A stretch of DNA of 47,781 nucleotides. Origin: Desulfuromonadales bacterium (GTDB taxonomy: Bacteria > Desulfobacterota > Desulfuromonadia > Geobacterales > Pseudopelobacteraceae). The notes under the pieces were generated by a model. The model saw nothing but the letters and a program-made list of their open reading frames with translations. It was not told where the DNA came from and searched no databases. The position numbers were made by a program, and so were the translations under genes. Shown one piece after another: positions 7,628 through 17,198 of this stretch. The stretch spans positions 1 through 47,781 of the forward strand of contig JAENWA010000025.1 in the NCBI GenBank assembly GCA_016650295.1, in the 5' to 3' direction. Each line of letters begins with the position of its first letter. Within the stretch, counting starts at the first letter, position 1.

Positions 7628-9856
7628 ATGGCGAAAAAATTCATAGATAAATCACGGCGCAACGACCGCCTGGCCGAGCTTCTGATACGCATCGGCGGGA
7701 TTATGGTCATCATTTCGGTGGTCTGGATCCTGGTGATGATCTCGCGGGTCGCCCTGCCGCTCTTCTATCCCCCGTCCGCCAAAATGACAGCCACAGTGCA
7801 GCTGCCGGCCGCTCTTCCGGCCGGCAAGATCCTGGCAATCGGGGCCGAAGAGGGCCAGCAGGGCGCCTTTGTCCTGGATGAAAGCGGTAGCTTCCATTTC
7901 TTCAAAGCCTCCGACGGTTCCGTTGCCGCCAGCATCAAGACACCTGCTGTTCCAAGCGGAGCCGCACGCGTTGTCTCTGCCGAGTATACGGGCAAATCAG
8001 CCTACAACCTGCTCTGGGACAATGGCGCTATCAGCTCGGTCGCCGTGGCGTTTGCTTCCGTGAAGGATGCCGAGGGAAAGGTCACCCTCGCACAGGATGT
8101 CAGCTCCCAGGATGACCTGTCATTCCCCCCCTCCGGCGGGGTGCTGCAATCATCTGCCCGCCGCATCGAAGGCAAGGGGGCCGTGCGGATTGACCGCCTG
8201 GCGGGCGACCATCTGCGGGTGACGCATCAGCTGGTGGAAAAAGACCTGCTTGAAAACGAGAAGCGGACCAACACCAGCACGGAAATCGCCGATCCGCTGC
8301 CGGGACGCCTGACCGCCCTGACCGTCGATTCCAAGGGGCACTATCTCTATGCCGGCACCGACAACGGCTGGCTTTTGCGCTGGGATGTCTCCGAGCCGGG
8401 GCAGGTGCGCCTGCTTGACACGGTTCAGGCCTCTGAAGAACGTCGGGCCGTCACCTCCCTGGCGCTTGTGCTGGGCGACATGTCGGTTGCGGTGGGAGAC
8501 GCAAAGGGTACGCTCTCAACCTGGTTTCCGGTGACACTGGCCGGTACCGGCGAGGACAAGCGCCTGACCCGCATTCACAGGCTGCGTCCCAACCATGGCA
8601 CGGTGTCCGTCATTATCCCCTCGCCGCGCGACAAGACCTTGTTTTCGGGTGACGGCACTGAAATCCATGTCGATCATATGACCTCGGAGCGCAACCTGCT
8701 GACCATCAAGCCGGGCGCTGCCATGGTCCAGACCGCTCTGTCGCCCAAAGGCAATACCTTGACCGTCCTGGACAGCAATCGCACGATGACGGTCTGGAAG
8801 ATGGATATTCCGCACCCCGAGATTTCGTTCGGCACCCTGTTCACCAAGGTCTGGTACGAAGGCTATGACCGGCCGGAATACTCCTGGCAGTCCTCGGCCG
8901 CCAATGACGACTTCGAGCCCAAGATGAGCCTGGTGCCGCTGGTGTTCGGCACCATCAAGGCCACGTTGTGCGCCATGCTGTTTGCCGTCCCGCTGGCGCT
9001 TCTGGCCGCGCTCTATACCAGCCAGTTCATGTCGCCCAAACTCAAGGGGCGCGTCAAACCGGTGGTGGAGATCATGGCCGCCATCCCCTCGGTGGTGATC
9101 GGCTTCCTGGCCGGACTCTGGCTGGCGCCATTGATCGACAAGAGTATCCTGACCGTCTTTTTGACTGTCGTAATCGTTCCTGTGATGCTGCTGGTAACGA
9201 TCTTCTTCTGGAAACGGATCAGGACCGCCTCTCCGCTGCAGAGGATAACCCGCGGCCACGAATTCGTTGCCATGATACCGGTTGTGCTGATCGGCATCTA
9301 CTGCGCCTATCTCCTCAATGGTGTGGCAGAGACCACCCTGTTTGCCGGTGATTTTAAACAGTGGCTGTACAGCTCGCTGGGGGTCCGCTACGACCAGCGC
9401 AACAGTATCATCATTGCCATCGCCCTCGGCTTTGCCGTGATTCCGATCATCTTTACCATTGCCGAAGACGCCATCTCCAACGTGCCGCGCAACCTGACCG
9501 CTGCTTCGCTGGCCCTGGGCGCCAGCCGCTGGCAGACCGCCTGGCGGGTGGTGCTCCCCTCGGCCCTGCCGGGGGTCTTCTCGGCCGTGATGATCGGCTT
9601 CGGGCGTGCCATCGGCGAGACCATGATCGTGCTGATGGCCACCGGCAATACACCTATTATGAGCTGGAGCCTGTTTAACGGGCTGCGCTCCCTGTCGGCC
9701 AATATCGCGGTGGAAATACCGGAGGCGCCCCTGGACGGTTCGCTGTACCGGGTGCTGTTCCTTTCAGCGGTGCTGCTGTTCGTCTTCACCTTTATCATCA
9801 ACACGGTAGCCGAGGCGCTGCGCCAGAGGTTCCGGAAAAAGTACGGACGCTACTGA
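7628..9856 (+). CDS. pstC: PstC phosphate ABC transporter permease, long form
   Basis: Inner-membrane permease of the Pst transporter (742 aa), more than twice the E. coli length. A membrane segment at about 17-38 leads into a roughly 400-residue periplasmic region with beta-propeller-like repeats (LTVDSKGHYLYAGTDNGWLLRWDV, TSLALVLGDMSVAVGD). The six-helix permease core occupies about 440-735. The EAA loop NVPRNLTAASLALGASRWQTAW and GRAIGETMIVLMATGNTP mark the PstC core. Long PstC forms with such an insertion also exist in Pseudomonas and Vibrio, so it is a known variant, but what the propeller binds is not established. It works with PstA, PstB and PstS encoded alongside. Confidence 0.9.
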   Translation: MAKKFIDKSRRNDRLAELLIRIGGIMVIISVVWILVMISRVALPLFYPPSAKMTATVQLPAALPAGKILAIGAEEGQQGAFVLDESGSFHFFKASDGSVAASIKTPAVPSGAARVVSAEYTGKSAYNLLWDNGAISSVAVAFASVKDAEGKVTLAQDVSSQDDLSFPPSGGVLQSSARRIEGKGAVRIDRLAGDHLRVTHQLVEKDLLENEKRTNTSTEIADPLPGRLTALTVDSKGHYLYAGTDNGWLLRWDVSEPGQVRLLDTVQASEERRAVTSLALVLGDMSVAVGDAKGTLSTWFPVTLAGTGEDKRLTRIHRLRPNHGTVSVIIPSPRDKTLFSGDGTEIHVDHMTSERNLLTIKPGAAMVQTALSPKGNTLTVLDSNRTMTVWKMDIPHPEISFGTLFTKVWYEGYDRPEYSWQSSAANDDFEPKMSLVPLVFGTIKATLCAMLFAVPLALLAALYTSQFMSPKLKGRVKPVVEIMAAIPSVVIGFLAGLWLAPLIDKSILTVFLTVVIVPVMLLVTIFFWKRIRTASPLQRITRGHEFVAMIPVVLIGIYCAYLLNGVAETTLFAGDFKQWLYSSLGVRYDQRNSIIIAIALGFAVIPIIFTIAEDAISNVPRNLTAASLALGASRWQTAWRVVLPSALPGVFSAVMIGFGRAIGETMIVLMATGNTPIMSWSLFNGLRSLSANIAVEIPEAPLDGSLYRVLFLSAVLLFVFTFIINTVAEALRQRFRKKYGRY

Positions 9857-9874
9857 AAATCTTTTTCAGACCGG

Positions 9875-9906
9875 TCAGACGAGTCAGACCGGTCTGACTC
9901 GTCTGA
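9875..9906. repeat. perfect 32-bp palindrome between pstC and pstA
   Basis: TCAGACGAGTCAGACC (9875-9890) is followed directly by its exact complement GGTCTGACTCGTCTGA. An extra CAGACCGG copy precedes it. It will form a stable hairpin in the pst mRNA 20 bases after the pstC stop; no T-run follows. Confidence 0.85.
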
Positions 9907-9933
9907 AAACTGAAGCAAAGAGGCTTATTTACG

Positions 9934-11529
9934 ATGAAACGATTCTGGAAAACAGGAGAGCCCTACGTACTGGCAACCGGCGCTGCGCTGGCTATTGTGC
10001 TGGTCATGACCCTGACGCTGGTCATAACCGTCATGTCCAATGGCCTGGGGTATTTCTGGCCGCGTGAGCTGGTCAGATTCGAGATGAAGGATGGCTCTTT
10101 TGCGCTCGGCCAGATCACCCAACATGAGAAAAATCCGGTCAGCGGCCTCCGCCGGCTGCAGCTGAAGGTCGCCAACCGCGATGTATTGGGACAGGACTTC
10201 CGCTGGATCGAGGAGAAGGATATCGCCTCACGCAGCCTGCCGGCTGATGCGGTGCTGCTGGAACGCCGCGAGCATGGCAACTATTTCGGCTTTTTGAAGG
10301 GTGTTACGGCGGAAGGCGTCACGCTGACAGGCGCAACTCCGCAGGAACAGCTGCATCAGGCCTTGAAACTGGTAGCGGCCAAGCTGGACGATACCCGGGC
10401 AATCAAGAAGCAGATGTCGGGCCTGAACCATACCGCCGAGCAGCTGCGACTGAAACTGCTGAAGCTGGAATATCGCGGCAAAGAGAAGAATGCCGCCGCC
10501 ATCGCGGCGTTGACCGCTGACCGTGAAAAGGCGCTGGCTGAATTCACCAGCCTGAACGAGAAGTCCAGCGCCACCCTGGCCGGGATCAACCTGATTACGG
10601 CACAGTTCAGCGATGTCAGCGGCGGCGGCAAGGATATTGCCCTGACGGAGATCGTCGCCCTGCAAAGCCCCAACAGCATGTCGTTCTTCGCCAAGTGCGG
10701 GGCATATCTTGAGCGTGTCCGTGAGCTGCTGCTGGATGACCCGCGCGAATCCAATACCGAAGGGGGGCTCTTCCCGGCCATCTTCGGCACGATCATGATG
10801 GTACTGCTGATGAGCGTGTTCTCGCTTCCGTTCGGTGTGATCGCCGCCATCTATCTGCGCGAGTACGCCCGGGACGGCTGGATGACCCGCATGGTGCGTA
10901 TCGCCGTCAACAACCTGGCCGGTGTTCCTTCCATCGTCTATGGCGTCTTCGGTCTCGGTTTTTTCGTCTACGGCCTCGGCGGCAGTATCGACAGCCTGTT
11001 CTTTCCGGAACGGCTGCCGACCCCGACCTTCGGCACCGGCGGTATCCTCTGGTCGAGCCTGACCCTGGCGCTCCTGACCGTTCCGGTGGTAATCGTCGCC
11101 ACCGAGGAGTCGCTGGCCTCCATTCCGAAAGGTATCCGCGAGGGGTCGCTGGCACTGGGCGCCACCAAGTTTCAGACCTTAACCAAAATCCTGCTGCCGA
11201 TGGCAACCCCCGGCATCATGACCGGCCTGATCCTCTCCATGGCCCGTGCGGCCGGTGAGGTGGCGCCTCTGATGATCGTCGGCGTGGTCAAACTGGCGCC
11301 GACACTCCCCTTTGACATGAATTTTCCGTTCTTTCACATGGATCGAAAATTCATGCATCTGGGCTTCCACATCTACGATGTCGGTTTTCAGTCCCCCAAC
11401 GTCGAGGCCGCCAAGCCGATGGTCTACGTCACCACCATGCTGCTGCTGGCAATTGTGATCGTGGCCAGCAGCGTGGCGATCTACCTGCGCAACCGGATGC
11501 GCGGCAAGTACACGACTTCGACGTTTTAG
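9934..11529 (+). CDS. pstA: PstA phosphate ABC transporter permease, long form
   Basis: Second permease subunit of the Pst transporter (531 aa; usual short form about 290). A membrane segment (about 12-35) is followed by a periplasmic/coiled region of some 230 residues, including a predicted coiled coil around 130-200 (KKQMSGLNHTAEQLRLKLLK). The permease core starts near 285. The cytoplasmic EAA loop SIPKGIREGSLALGATKFQT and the GLILSMARAAGEVAPLMIVG segment identify PstA. Its extension matches that of PstC, so the two probably form an enlarged periplasmic vestibule together; this is inference. It is preceded by the 9875-9906 hairpin and a weak AAAGAGG ribosome binding site. Confidence 0.9.
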   Translation: MKRFWKTGEPYVLATGAALAIVLVMTLTLVITVMSNGLGYFWPRELVRFEMKDGSFALGQITQHEKNPVSGLRRLQLKVANRDVLGQDFRWIEEKDIASRSLPADAVLLERREHGNYFGFLKGVTAEGVTLTGATPQEQLHQALKLVAAKLDDTRAIKKQMSGLNHTAEQLRLKLLKLEYRGKEKNAAAIAALTADREKALAEFTSLNEKSSATLAGINLITAQFSDVSGGGKDIALTEIVALQSPNSMSFFAKCGAYLERVRELLLDDPRESNTEGGLFPAIFGTIMMVLLMSVFSLPFGVIAAIYLREYARDGWMTRMVRIAVNNLAGVPSIVYGVFGLGFFVYGLGGSIDSLFFPERLPTPTFGTGGILWSSLTLALLTVPVVIVATEESLASIPKGIREGSLALGATKFQTLTKILLPMATPGIMTGLILSMARAAGEVAPLMIVGVVKLAPTLPFDMNFPFFHMDRKFMHLGFHIYDVGFQSPNVEAAKPMVYVTTMLLLAIVIVASSVAIYLRNRMRGKYTTSTF

Positions 11530-11544
11530 TGAAAGCAGGTGATT

Positions 11545-11625
11545 AGGTTGAAGGTTGAAGGTAGAAGGTAAACCAATTAATCTTCATCCTTTAGTCTTCA
11601 ACCTTCAACCTTCAACCTTCAACCT
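11545..11625. repeat. inverted heptamer arrays before pstB
   Basis: Direct GGTTGAA-type units (11545-11570) face inverted TTCAACC units (11595-11625). This is the same architecture as before phoB (3836-3942), and it lies between pstA and the pstB ribosome binding site. Confidence 0.8.
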
Positions 11626-11638
11626 AACAGGAACAAAC

Positions 11639-12421
11639 ATGGCACAAGCCCAGGAACAAAACACTAACTCACCCATTCTTACGGTCTCCGACCTTAACCT
11701 CCACTATGGTGAGGCACAGGCCTTGAAAGGCATCAACCTGGATATGGCCCGCCACCAGGTGACCGCCTTTATCGGGCCGTCAGGCTGCGGCAAGTCAACG
11801 CTGCTGCGCTGTTTCAACCGTATGAATGATCTGGTGGAAAGCGCACGGATCGGCGGCAGTATCCGTTTTAACGGGGAAGAGGTCAACAATCCGGCGACGG
11901 ATGTCATTGCGCTGCGCCGCAGTATCGGGATGGTCTTCCAGCAGTCCAATCCCTTCCCCAAGTCGATCTACGAAAACATTGTCTATGGCCTGCGCATTGC
12001 CGGGGTGAATGACAAGGCTACCCTGGACGAGGCGGTCGAACGCAGTCTGCAGAGCGCCGCCATCTGGAACGAGGTCAAGGATCGCCTGAACGACTCGGCC
12101 CTGGGTCTCTCCGGCGGTCAGGCCCAGCGTATCTGCATTGCACGGGCAATTGCCGTCAATCCCGAGATCATCCTGATGGATGAACCCTGCTCGGCGCTCG
12201 ATCCGATCTCGACCCTCAAAATTGAAGAATTGATTGAAGAGCTTAAAAGCAAGTATACTATCGTTATAGTCACCCATAACATGCAGCAGGCCGCCAGGGT
12301 GTCGGATGTAACCGCTTTCTTTTATCTGGGAGAATTGATCGAGGTCGGGGGCACCCGCAAGATTTTTACCAACCCGGAAAAGAAGCAGACTGAAGATTAC
12401 ATCACCGGAAGGTTCGGTTAG
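11639..12421 (+). CDS. pstB: PstB phosphate ABC transporter ATPase
   Basis: ATP-binding subunit of the Pst transporter (260 aa, the usual PstB length). Walker A is GPSGCGKST, the Q-loop is [18 protein letters not shown], the ABC signature is [14 protein letters not shown] and Walker B is [13 protein letters not shown]. The start is set at 11639 (MAQAQEQN) behind ACAGGAAC; an upstream extension in the same frame only translates the heptamer repeats. It follows pstA and precedes phoU in the standard order. The PNPF stretch after the Q-loop and the CSALDP Walker B are typical of PstB. Confidence 0.95.
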   Translation: MAQAQEQNTNSPILTVSDLNLHYGEAQALKGINLDMARHQVTAFIGPSGCGKSTLLRCFNRMNDLVESARIGGSIRFNGEEVNNPATDVIALRRSIGMVFQQSNPFPKSIYENIVYGLRIAGVNDKATLDEAVERSLQSAAIWNEVKDRLNDSALGLSGGQAQRICIARAIAVNPEIILMDEPCSALDPISTLKIEELIEELKSKYTIVIVTHNMQQAARVSDVTAFFYLGELIEVGGTRKIFTNPEKKQTEDYITGRFG

Positions 12422-12492
12422 TATCTAAATGAAATTGAACAATTTAAGAAACAAAAGAATTTGATTCCGGCTATTCCGGGTTAGGAGCAATA

Positions 12493-13164
12493 ATGGAGCG
12501 CGAACATATCAGTACGGCATTTGACATTGAATTGGCTGAATTGCGGCAAAGCATCCTGGTCATGGGCGGCAAGGTGGAGTTGATGATTGCCAACTCGGTC
12601 AAGTCACTTGTGGAGCGGGACACCCCGCTGGCCGAGCAAACCATTGCGCTGGATCATGAGATCAATACGGCCGAGGTTTCCATCGACGAGCGCTGCCTGG
12701 AACTGCTGGCACTGCGCCAACCGGCTGCCCGCGATCTGCGCTTCATCACGATTGCGCTCAAGATTGTCACCGACCTGGAACGGATGGGCGACCAGTGCGC
12801 CAATATCGCCAAACGCGCCCGTGAGCTGAATGAGGAACCACCCCTGAAACCGTATATCGACATACCGCGCATGGCCCACTGGGCAGAAGTGATGGTCAAA
12901 GAAGCGCTGGATGCCTTTGTGAGGGGAGATTCGGAACTGGCCATCAAGGTCTGCAAGGATGACAATTTTGTCGATGATCTTAATGTACAGATCCAGCGGG
13001 AACTGCTGACCTATATGATCGAGGATCCAACCACGATCTCGCGGGCCATGAAGCTCAACTATATCTCGAAATCATTGGAGCGGATTGCCGACCATGCCAC
13101 TAACGTGGCCGAGATGGTCATCTTCATGGTCAAGGGCAAGGACATCCGGCATACCATAGCGTAA
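12493..13164 (+). CDS. phoU: PhoU phosphate signalling regulator
   Basis: PhoU (223 aa) consists of two three-helix PhoU repeats (about 15-105 and 118-210). The conserved E/DxxxD metal-binding pattern shows in repeat 1 (LERMGDQCANIAKRA) and repeat 2 (LERIADHATNVAEM). It couples the Pst transporter to PhoR and restrains phosphate uptake and PhoB activation when phosphate is plentiful. The start follows TTAGGAGCAATA. It closes the pho-pst run; the next gene begins 290 bases later and belongs to lipid metabolism. Confidence 0.95.
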   Translation: MEREHISTAFDIELAELRQSILVMGGKVELMIANSVKSLVERDTPLAEQTIALDHEINTAEVSIDERCLELLALRQPAARDLRFITIALKIVTDLERMGDQCANIAKRARELNEEPPLKPYIDIPRMAHWAEVMVKEALDAFVRGDSELAIKVCKDDNFVDDLNVQIQRELLTYMIEDPTTISRAMKLNYISKSLERIADHATNVAEMVIFMVKGKDIRHTIA

Positions 13165-13453
13165 CCGGTTTCCATTGTATGGCCAGGTATGGACCCCGGC
13201 AGAATTTACACCACCACGCGCACATATGTATTTAAATGATGAGCAAACAAAACAAGGAGTTACGGTTTATGCCGCAGCTCCTTTTCTTTTTTTGAGTCCT
13301 TCGATCTCCATGATTTCGAAAAACAAGGTCTTATGAATTAACCGGATTTTCAAGAATTGTGGTAAAGTAAAAACATAAGGAGAAAAAAGATCTAAAACAT
13401 CAGCCAATAACTTGAACTCATAATCAAACATCAGCCGGACACGGGAGGACGCC

Positions 13454-15877
13454 ATGACTTTGCTACTGGTAGTGATAATCAGCTGGTTACTGGCGTATTT
13501 TCGTGCCGGATTGAGGTTGTGGACGGCCACGGCATTCGTGGTGCTCTGGTGTATTGCCCCCCTTGGAGGAGGTATCGGCAGCTTGCTGGTATGGGTCTTG
13601 GCGGTACCCTTGGCATTCATCCTCAACTTTCCTACTACGCGGCGGGCCATCCTGTCCAGTCCGCTTCTCAAACTTTTCAAAAAAATGCTGCCCCCCTTGT
13701 CGGACACCGAGCGCGAGGCCCTGGAATCCGGAACAGTCGGCTGGGACGGGGAGCTGTTCAGCGGCTCGCCTGACTGGAAAAAACTCCTGTCCCTCCCGGT
13801 CCCGCAGCTTACACCCACAGAACAGGCCTTCCTGGATGGTCAGGTGGAAGAGTTGTGCCGGATGCTGGACGACTGGCAGATCGTCGAACTTGACCGGGAC
13901 CTGCCCCCTGAAGTCTGGCAGTATCTCAAACAGCAGGGTTTCTTTGGCATGATCATCCCGACCGGGTACGGCGGACTCGGCTTCTCGGTCCTGGCCCATT
14001 CCCAGGTCATCATGAAGATCGCCAGCCGTAGCGTCACCGGCGCCGTAACCGTGATGGTCCCCAACTCGCTCGGTCCGGCGGAACTGCTGCTCCATTACGG
14101 CACCCAGGCCCAGAAGGATCACTACCTGCCGCTCCTGGCCCGGGGCCAGGAGATCCCCTGCTTTGCCCTGACCGGACCCGAGGCGGGCAGCGATGCCGCC
14201 GCCATCCACGACCGGGGTGTGGTCTGCCGGGGTATATTTGAAGGTCAGGAGATTGTCGGCATCCGGCTCAACTGGGAAAAGCGCTACATCACCCTCGGTC
14301 CGGTGGCAACCCTGCTGGGCCTGGCCTTTAAACTCTCCGATCCCGAACACCTGCTGGGTGACCGCACGGAACCGGGCATCACCCTGGCCCTGATCCCGGT
14401 CACGACCCCCGGCATCAGCATCGGCACCCGTCATGTGCCGCTGGACATCCCCTTCCAGAACGGTCCCAACTGGGGACGGGATGTCTTCATCCCCTTGGAA
14501 TGGATCATCGGCGGTCCGGAGCGGGCCGGTCAGGGGTGGCGCATGCTGATGGAATGCCTGGGTGTCGGCCGCTCCATCTCCCTGCCGGCCCTGAGCACCG
14601 GCGCCGGCAAGCTGGCCTGCCGGGCCAGCGGGGCCTACGCCCGTATCCGGCGCCAGTTCAAGCTTCCCATCGGCCATCTGGAAGGGATTGAGGAGCCGTT
14701 GGCCCGCATGGCCGGTCTGACCTACCAGATGGAGGCAGCCCGCGTCATGACCTGCGCGGCCGTGGACCGGGGCGAAAAGCCGTCGGTCGTGTCGGCCATC
14801 GTCAAATACAGCCTGACGGAAGGGATGCGGCGGGTGGTGAACGACGCCATGGACGTGCAGGGGGGCAGCGCCATCAGCCTGGGACCGCGCAACCTGCTGG
14901 GACGCCTCTACCAGGCCATACCGATCGGCATCACTGTCGAGGGGGCCAATATCCTGACCCGCTCCATGATCATCTTCGGTCAGGGCGCCGTACGCTGCCA
15001 CCCCTATGTCCTGCGGGAGATCCGGGCAGTGGCAGATTCCGACCAGGCCGCGGGTCTGATCGAGTTTGACCGGGCCTTCTTCGGGCATTGCGGCTTTACT
15101 ATCAGTACCGCCGCCCGTGCGCTCTGGCTGGGACTGACCGGAGGCCGCCTTCTGGAGGTTCCCGACGGACCTTGCAAACGGCTGCTGCAGATCACCTCCC
15201 GCCTGAGCACCGCCTTTGTGCTGGCGGCCGACATGTCGATGATCATCATCGGCAGCGGCCTCAAACGGCGGGAAAAACTCTCCGGCCGCCTGGCCGACAT
15301 CCTGTCAAACCTCTATCTGGTCTCGGCCGCCATCAAGCAGTTCGAGGACCACGGCCGGCCGGACGATGAACTGCCCCTGCTGGAATGGGCCTGCGCCAAC
15401 AGCTTCCGCGCCATCCAGCTCGCCTTTGAAGGCATCTTCGCCAATTTCCCCAACCGCCCGGCAGCCCTGCTGCTGCGGCTCTTGACCTTCCCGCTGGGTA
15501 TGCCCGCTTTCGCTCCCAGCGACCGCCTCGGCCACCAGGTCGCCGCCATCCTGCTTTCTCCTTCCGTGGTGCGGGACCGGCTGACGGCCGGCATCTATAC
15601 CCCGACCGACATCAACGAACCGCTGGGCAGACTGGATGACGCCCTGGCCAAGGTGATCGCCGCCGAAGCGGTAGAGAAAAAAATGCGTGACGCTGTCAAG
15701 GGAAAACGGATCGCGGCCGGCAGTGATGAACAGCTGCTGCAGGAAGCTGTGCTGTCCGGCGTCATCACGGCCGGGGAGTCCGAAATCGTTGCAATTTCCC
15801 AGGATGCTCGGCAGGAGGTAATCCGGGTGGATGACTTCCCGGCCGACTACTGGCGTACAGGAGGGGACCATGAATAA
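13454..15877 (+). CDS. fadE: FadE-type membrane acyl-CoA dehydrogenase
   Basis: Large acyl-CoA dehydrogenase (807 aa) matching the length and layout of E. coli FadE (814 aa). Two N-terminal membrane segments (about 2-20 and 25-58) precede a dehydrogenase core with FFGMIIPTGYGGLGFS, the FAD-binding CFALTGPEAGSDAA motif and ITVEGANILTRSMI. FadE performs the first, FAD-linked step of beta-oxidation, passing electrons to the quinone pool through ETF. The ATG at 13454 follows GGGAGGACGCC. The stop overlaps the thiolase start by eight bases, so fadE opens an operon with thiolase, hydratase/dehydrogenase and ligase. The 290-base gap before it shows no recognisable FadR-type site. Confidence 0.88.
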   Translation: MTLLLVVIISWLLAYFRAGLRLWTATAFVVLWCIAPLGGGIGSLLVWVLAVPLAFILNFPTTRRAILSSPLLKLFKKMLPPLSDTEREALESGTVGWDGELFSGSPDWKKLLSLPVPQLTPTEQAFLDGQVEELCRMLDDWQIVELDRDLPPEVWQYLKQQGFFGMIIPTGYGGLGFSVLAHSQVIMKIASRSVTGAVTVMVPNSLGPAELLLHYGTQAQKDHYLPLLARGQEIPCFALTGPEAGSDAAAIHDRGVVCRGIFEGQEIVGIRLNWEKRYITLGPVATLLGLAFKLSDPEHLLGDRTEPGITLALIPVTTPGISIGTRHVPLDIPFQNGPNWGRDVFIPLEWIIGGPERAGQGWRMLMECLGVGRSISLPALSTGAGKLACRASGAYARIRRQFKLPIGHLEGIEEPLARMAGLTYQMEAARVMTCAAVDRGEKPSVVSAIVKYSLTEGMRRVVNDAMDVQGGSAISLGPRNLLGRLYQAIPIGITVEGANILTRSMIIFGQGAVRCHPYVLREIRAVADSDQAAGLIEFDRAFFGHCGFTISTAARALWLGLTGGRLLEVPDGPCKRLLQITSRLSTAFVLAADMSMIIIGSGLKRREKLSGRLADILSNLYLVSAAIKQFEDHGRPDDELPLLEWACANSFRAIQLAFEGIFANFPNRPAALLLRLLTFPLGMPAFAPSDRLGHQVAAILLSPSVVRDRLTAGIYTPTDINEPLGRLDDALAKVIAAEAVEKKMRDAVKGKRIAAGSDEQLLQEAVLSGVITAGESEIVAISQDARQEVIRVDDFPADYWRTGGDHE

Positions 15878-17198
15878 CACCAGACAGGCTTATTCCGGCG
15901 GCCGGCCGGTCTATATCATCGACGGAAACCGCACCCCCTTTCTCAAGGCCCAGGGCAAGCCGGGACCCTTCCGGGCCTCGGATCTGGCGGTATCGGCCGG
16001 CAAGGCGCTCCTGGCGCGGCAGCCCTTTGCGCCCGATGCGCTGGACGAGGTGATCCTCGGCTGCATCATCCCCGGCCCCGACGAGGTCAATATCGCCCGC
16101 CTGGCGGCGCTCAGGCTCGGCTGCGGCAAGCAGGTGCCGGCCTGGACCGTCCAGCGCAACTGCGGTTCCGGCATGCAGGCCATCGACAGCGCGGCCACGG
16201 ATATCGCCTTTGGCCGCGCCGACCTGGTTCTGGCGGGCGGTACCGAGGCCATGAGCCATGCACCGGTGTTGCTACCGCCCCGGAGTGTGGAACTGTTGGG
16301 TGCCTGGATGAAGGCCCGCGGCAGCGTGGAAAGGCTGAAGCTTTTGGCCGGCTTGCGCCCCGCTCATTTCAAGCTGGAATTCAGCCTGCTCCAGGGGCTG
16401 ACCGACCCGTTCGTCAACCTGTCCATGGGGCAGACCGCCGAGATCCTCGCCCAACGCTTCTCCATCAGCCGCCGGGAGATGGACGCCTTTGCCGTGGAGA
16501 GTCACCGGCGGCTGGCCCTGGCCCAGGACCAGGGTTGGCTGGGGGAGATCGACTCGTTGTACGCCCCGGACGGCTCGGTCTACGACCATGACGACGGGGT
16601 CCGACGCGACAGCAGCCTGGAGCGTCTGGCACGTCTCAAACCGGCCTTCGACCGCCGCTTCGGCCTGGTGACCGCCGGCAACAGCGCCCAGGTCAGCGAC
16701 GGAGCCGCCCTGCTGCTTCTCGCCAGTGGGGACGCAGTCCGGCAGTATCGTTTGCCGGTGTTGGGCAGGATCATAGACTGCGCCTGGGCCGGTGTGGCTC
16801 CGGAACAGATGGGCCTGGGGCCGGTGCATGCCATGGCCCCCCTGCTGCTTCGTCAGGGATTGACGACGCAGGATATCGATTACTGGGAGATCAACGAAGC
16901 CTTTGCCGCCCAGGTGCTGGCCTGCCGGGCAGCCTGGCAGAGCGATGAGTACGCCCGGACGGAACTGGGGCTGGGGCAGGCCTTTGCCGCCATTGATCCC
17001 GAGCGGCTCAACGTGGACGGCGGCGCCGTTGCCGTTGGCCATCCGGTGGGGACCAGCGGCGCCCGGATCGTCCTGCACCTGTTGCAGGTCTTGCGACGTA
17101 CCCGGTCGCAACGCGGCCTGGCGTCCCTCTGCATCGGCGGCGGCCAGGGCGGCGCCATGCTGCTGGAATGCAGCCAGGAGGACGGCCATGAACAGTGA
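15870..17198 (+). CDS. fadA: acetyl-CoA acyltransferase (thiolase)
   Basis: Thiolase (442 aa) cleaving 3-ketoacyl-CoA to acetyl-CoA and a shortened acyl-CoA. The nucleophilic Cys lies in RNCGSGMQAIDS (near residue 92), GGTEAMSHAPVL follows, NEAFAAQ and GGAVAVGHPVGTSGAR carry the catalytic His residues, and CIGGGQGGAM the second Cys. The start at 15870 sits behind GGAGGGGACC, overlapping the end of fadE by eight bases; the gene also overlaps the next start by eleven bases. The length is closer to FadI (anaerobic, long chain) than to FadA, so the gene symbol is a best guess. It fits an anaerobic or facultative fatty-acid degrader. Confidence 0.88.
   Translation: MNNTRQAYSGGRPVYIIDGNRTPFLKAQGKPGPFRASDLAVSAGKALLARQPFAPDALDEVILGCIIPGPDEVNIARLAALRLGCGKQVPAWTVQRNCGSGMQAIDSAATDIAFGRADLVLAGGTEAMSHAPVLLPPRSVELLGAWMKARGSVERLKLLAGLRPAHFKLEFSLLQGLTDPFVNLSMGQTAEILAQRFSISRREMDAFAVESHRRLALAQDQGWLGEIDSLYAPDGSVYDHDDGVRRDSSLERLARLKPAFDRRFGLVTAGNSAQVSDGAALLLLASGDAVRQYRLPVLGRIIDCAWAGVAPEQMGLGPVHAMAPLLLRQGLTTQDIDYWEINEAFAAQVLACRAAWQSDEYARTELGLGQAFAAIDPERLNVDGGAVAVGHPVGTSGARIVLHLLQVLRRTRSQRGLASLCIGGGQGGAMLLECSQEDGHEQ

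Noticed and set aside
8516-9259. 247-residue minus-strand frame in pstC
   Set aside because: It is an open shadow of high-GC coding sequence; composition is biased to Gly, His, Gln and Arg and shows no domain.
11555-11638. N-terminal extension of pstB
   Set aside because: It translates the heptamer arrays; the ribosome binding site and family start are at 11639.
13267-13818. 183-residue minus-strand frame over the fadE start
   Set aside because: Most of it is antisense to fadE with no ribosome binding site; the last 54 residues lie in the gap but resemble nothing.
13487-15088. 533-residue minus-strand frame in fadE
   Set aside because: It is a long shadow on the opposite strand of a clear FadE gene, rich in Gly, Asp, Gln and His, with no motif.
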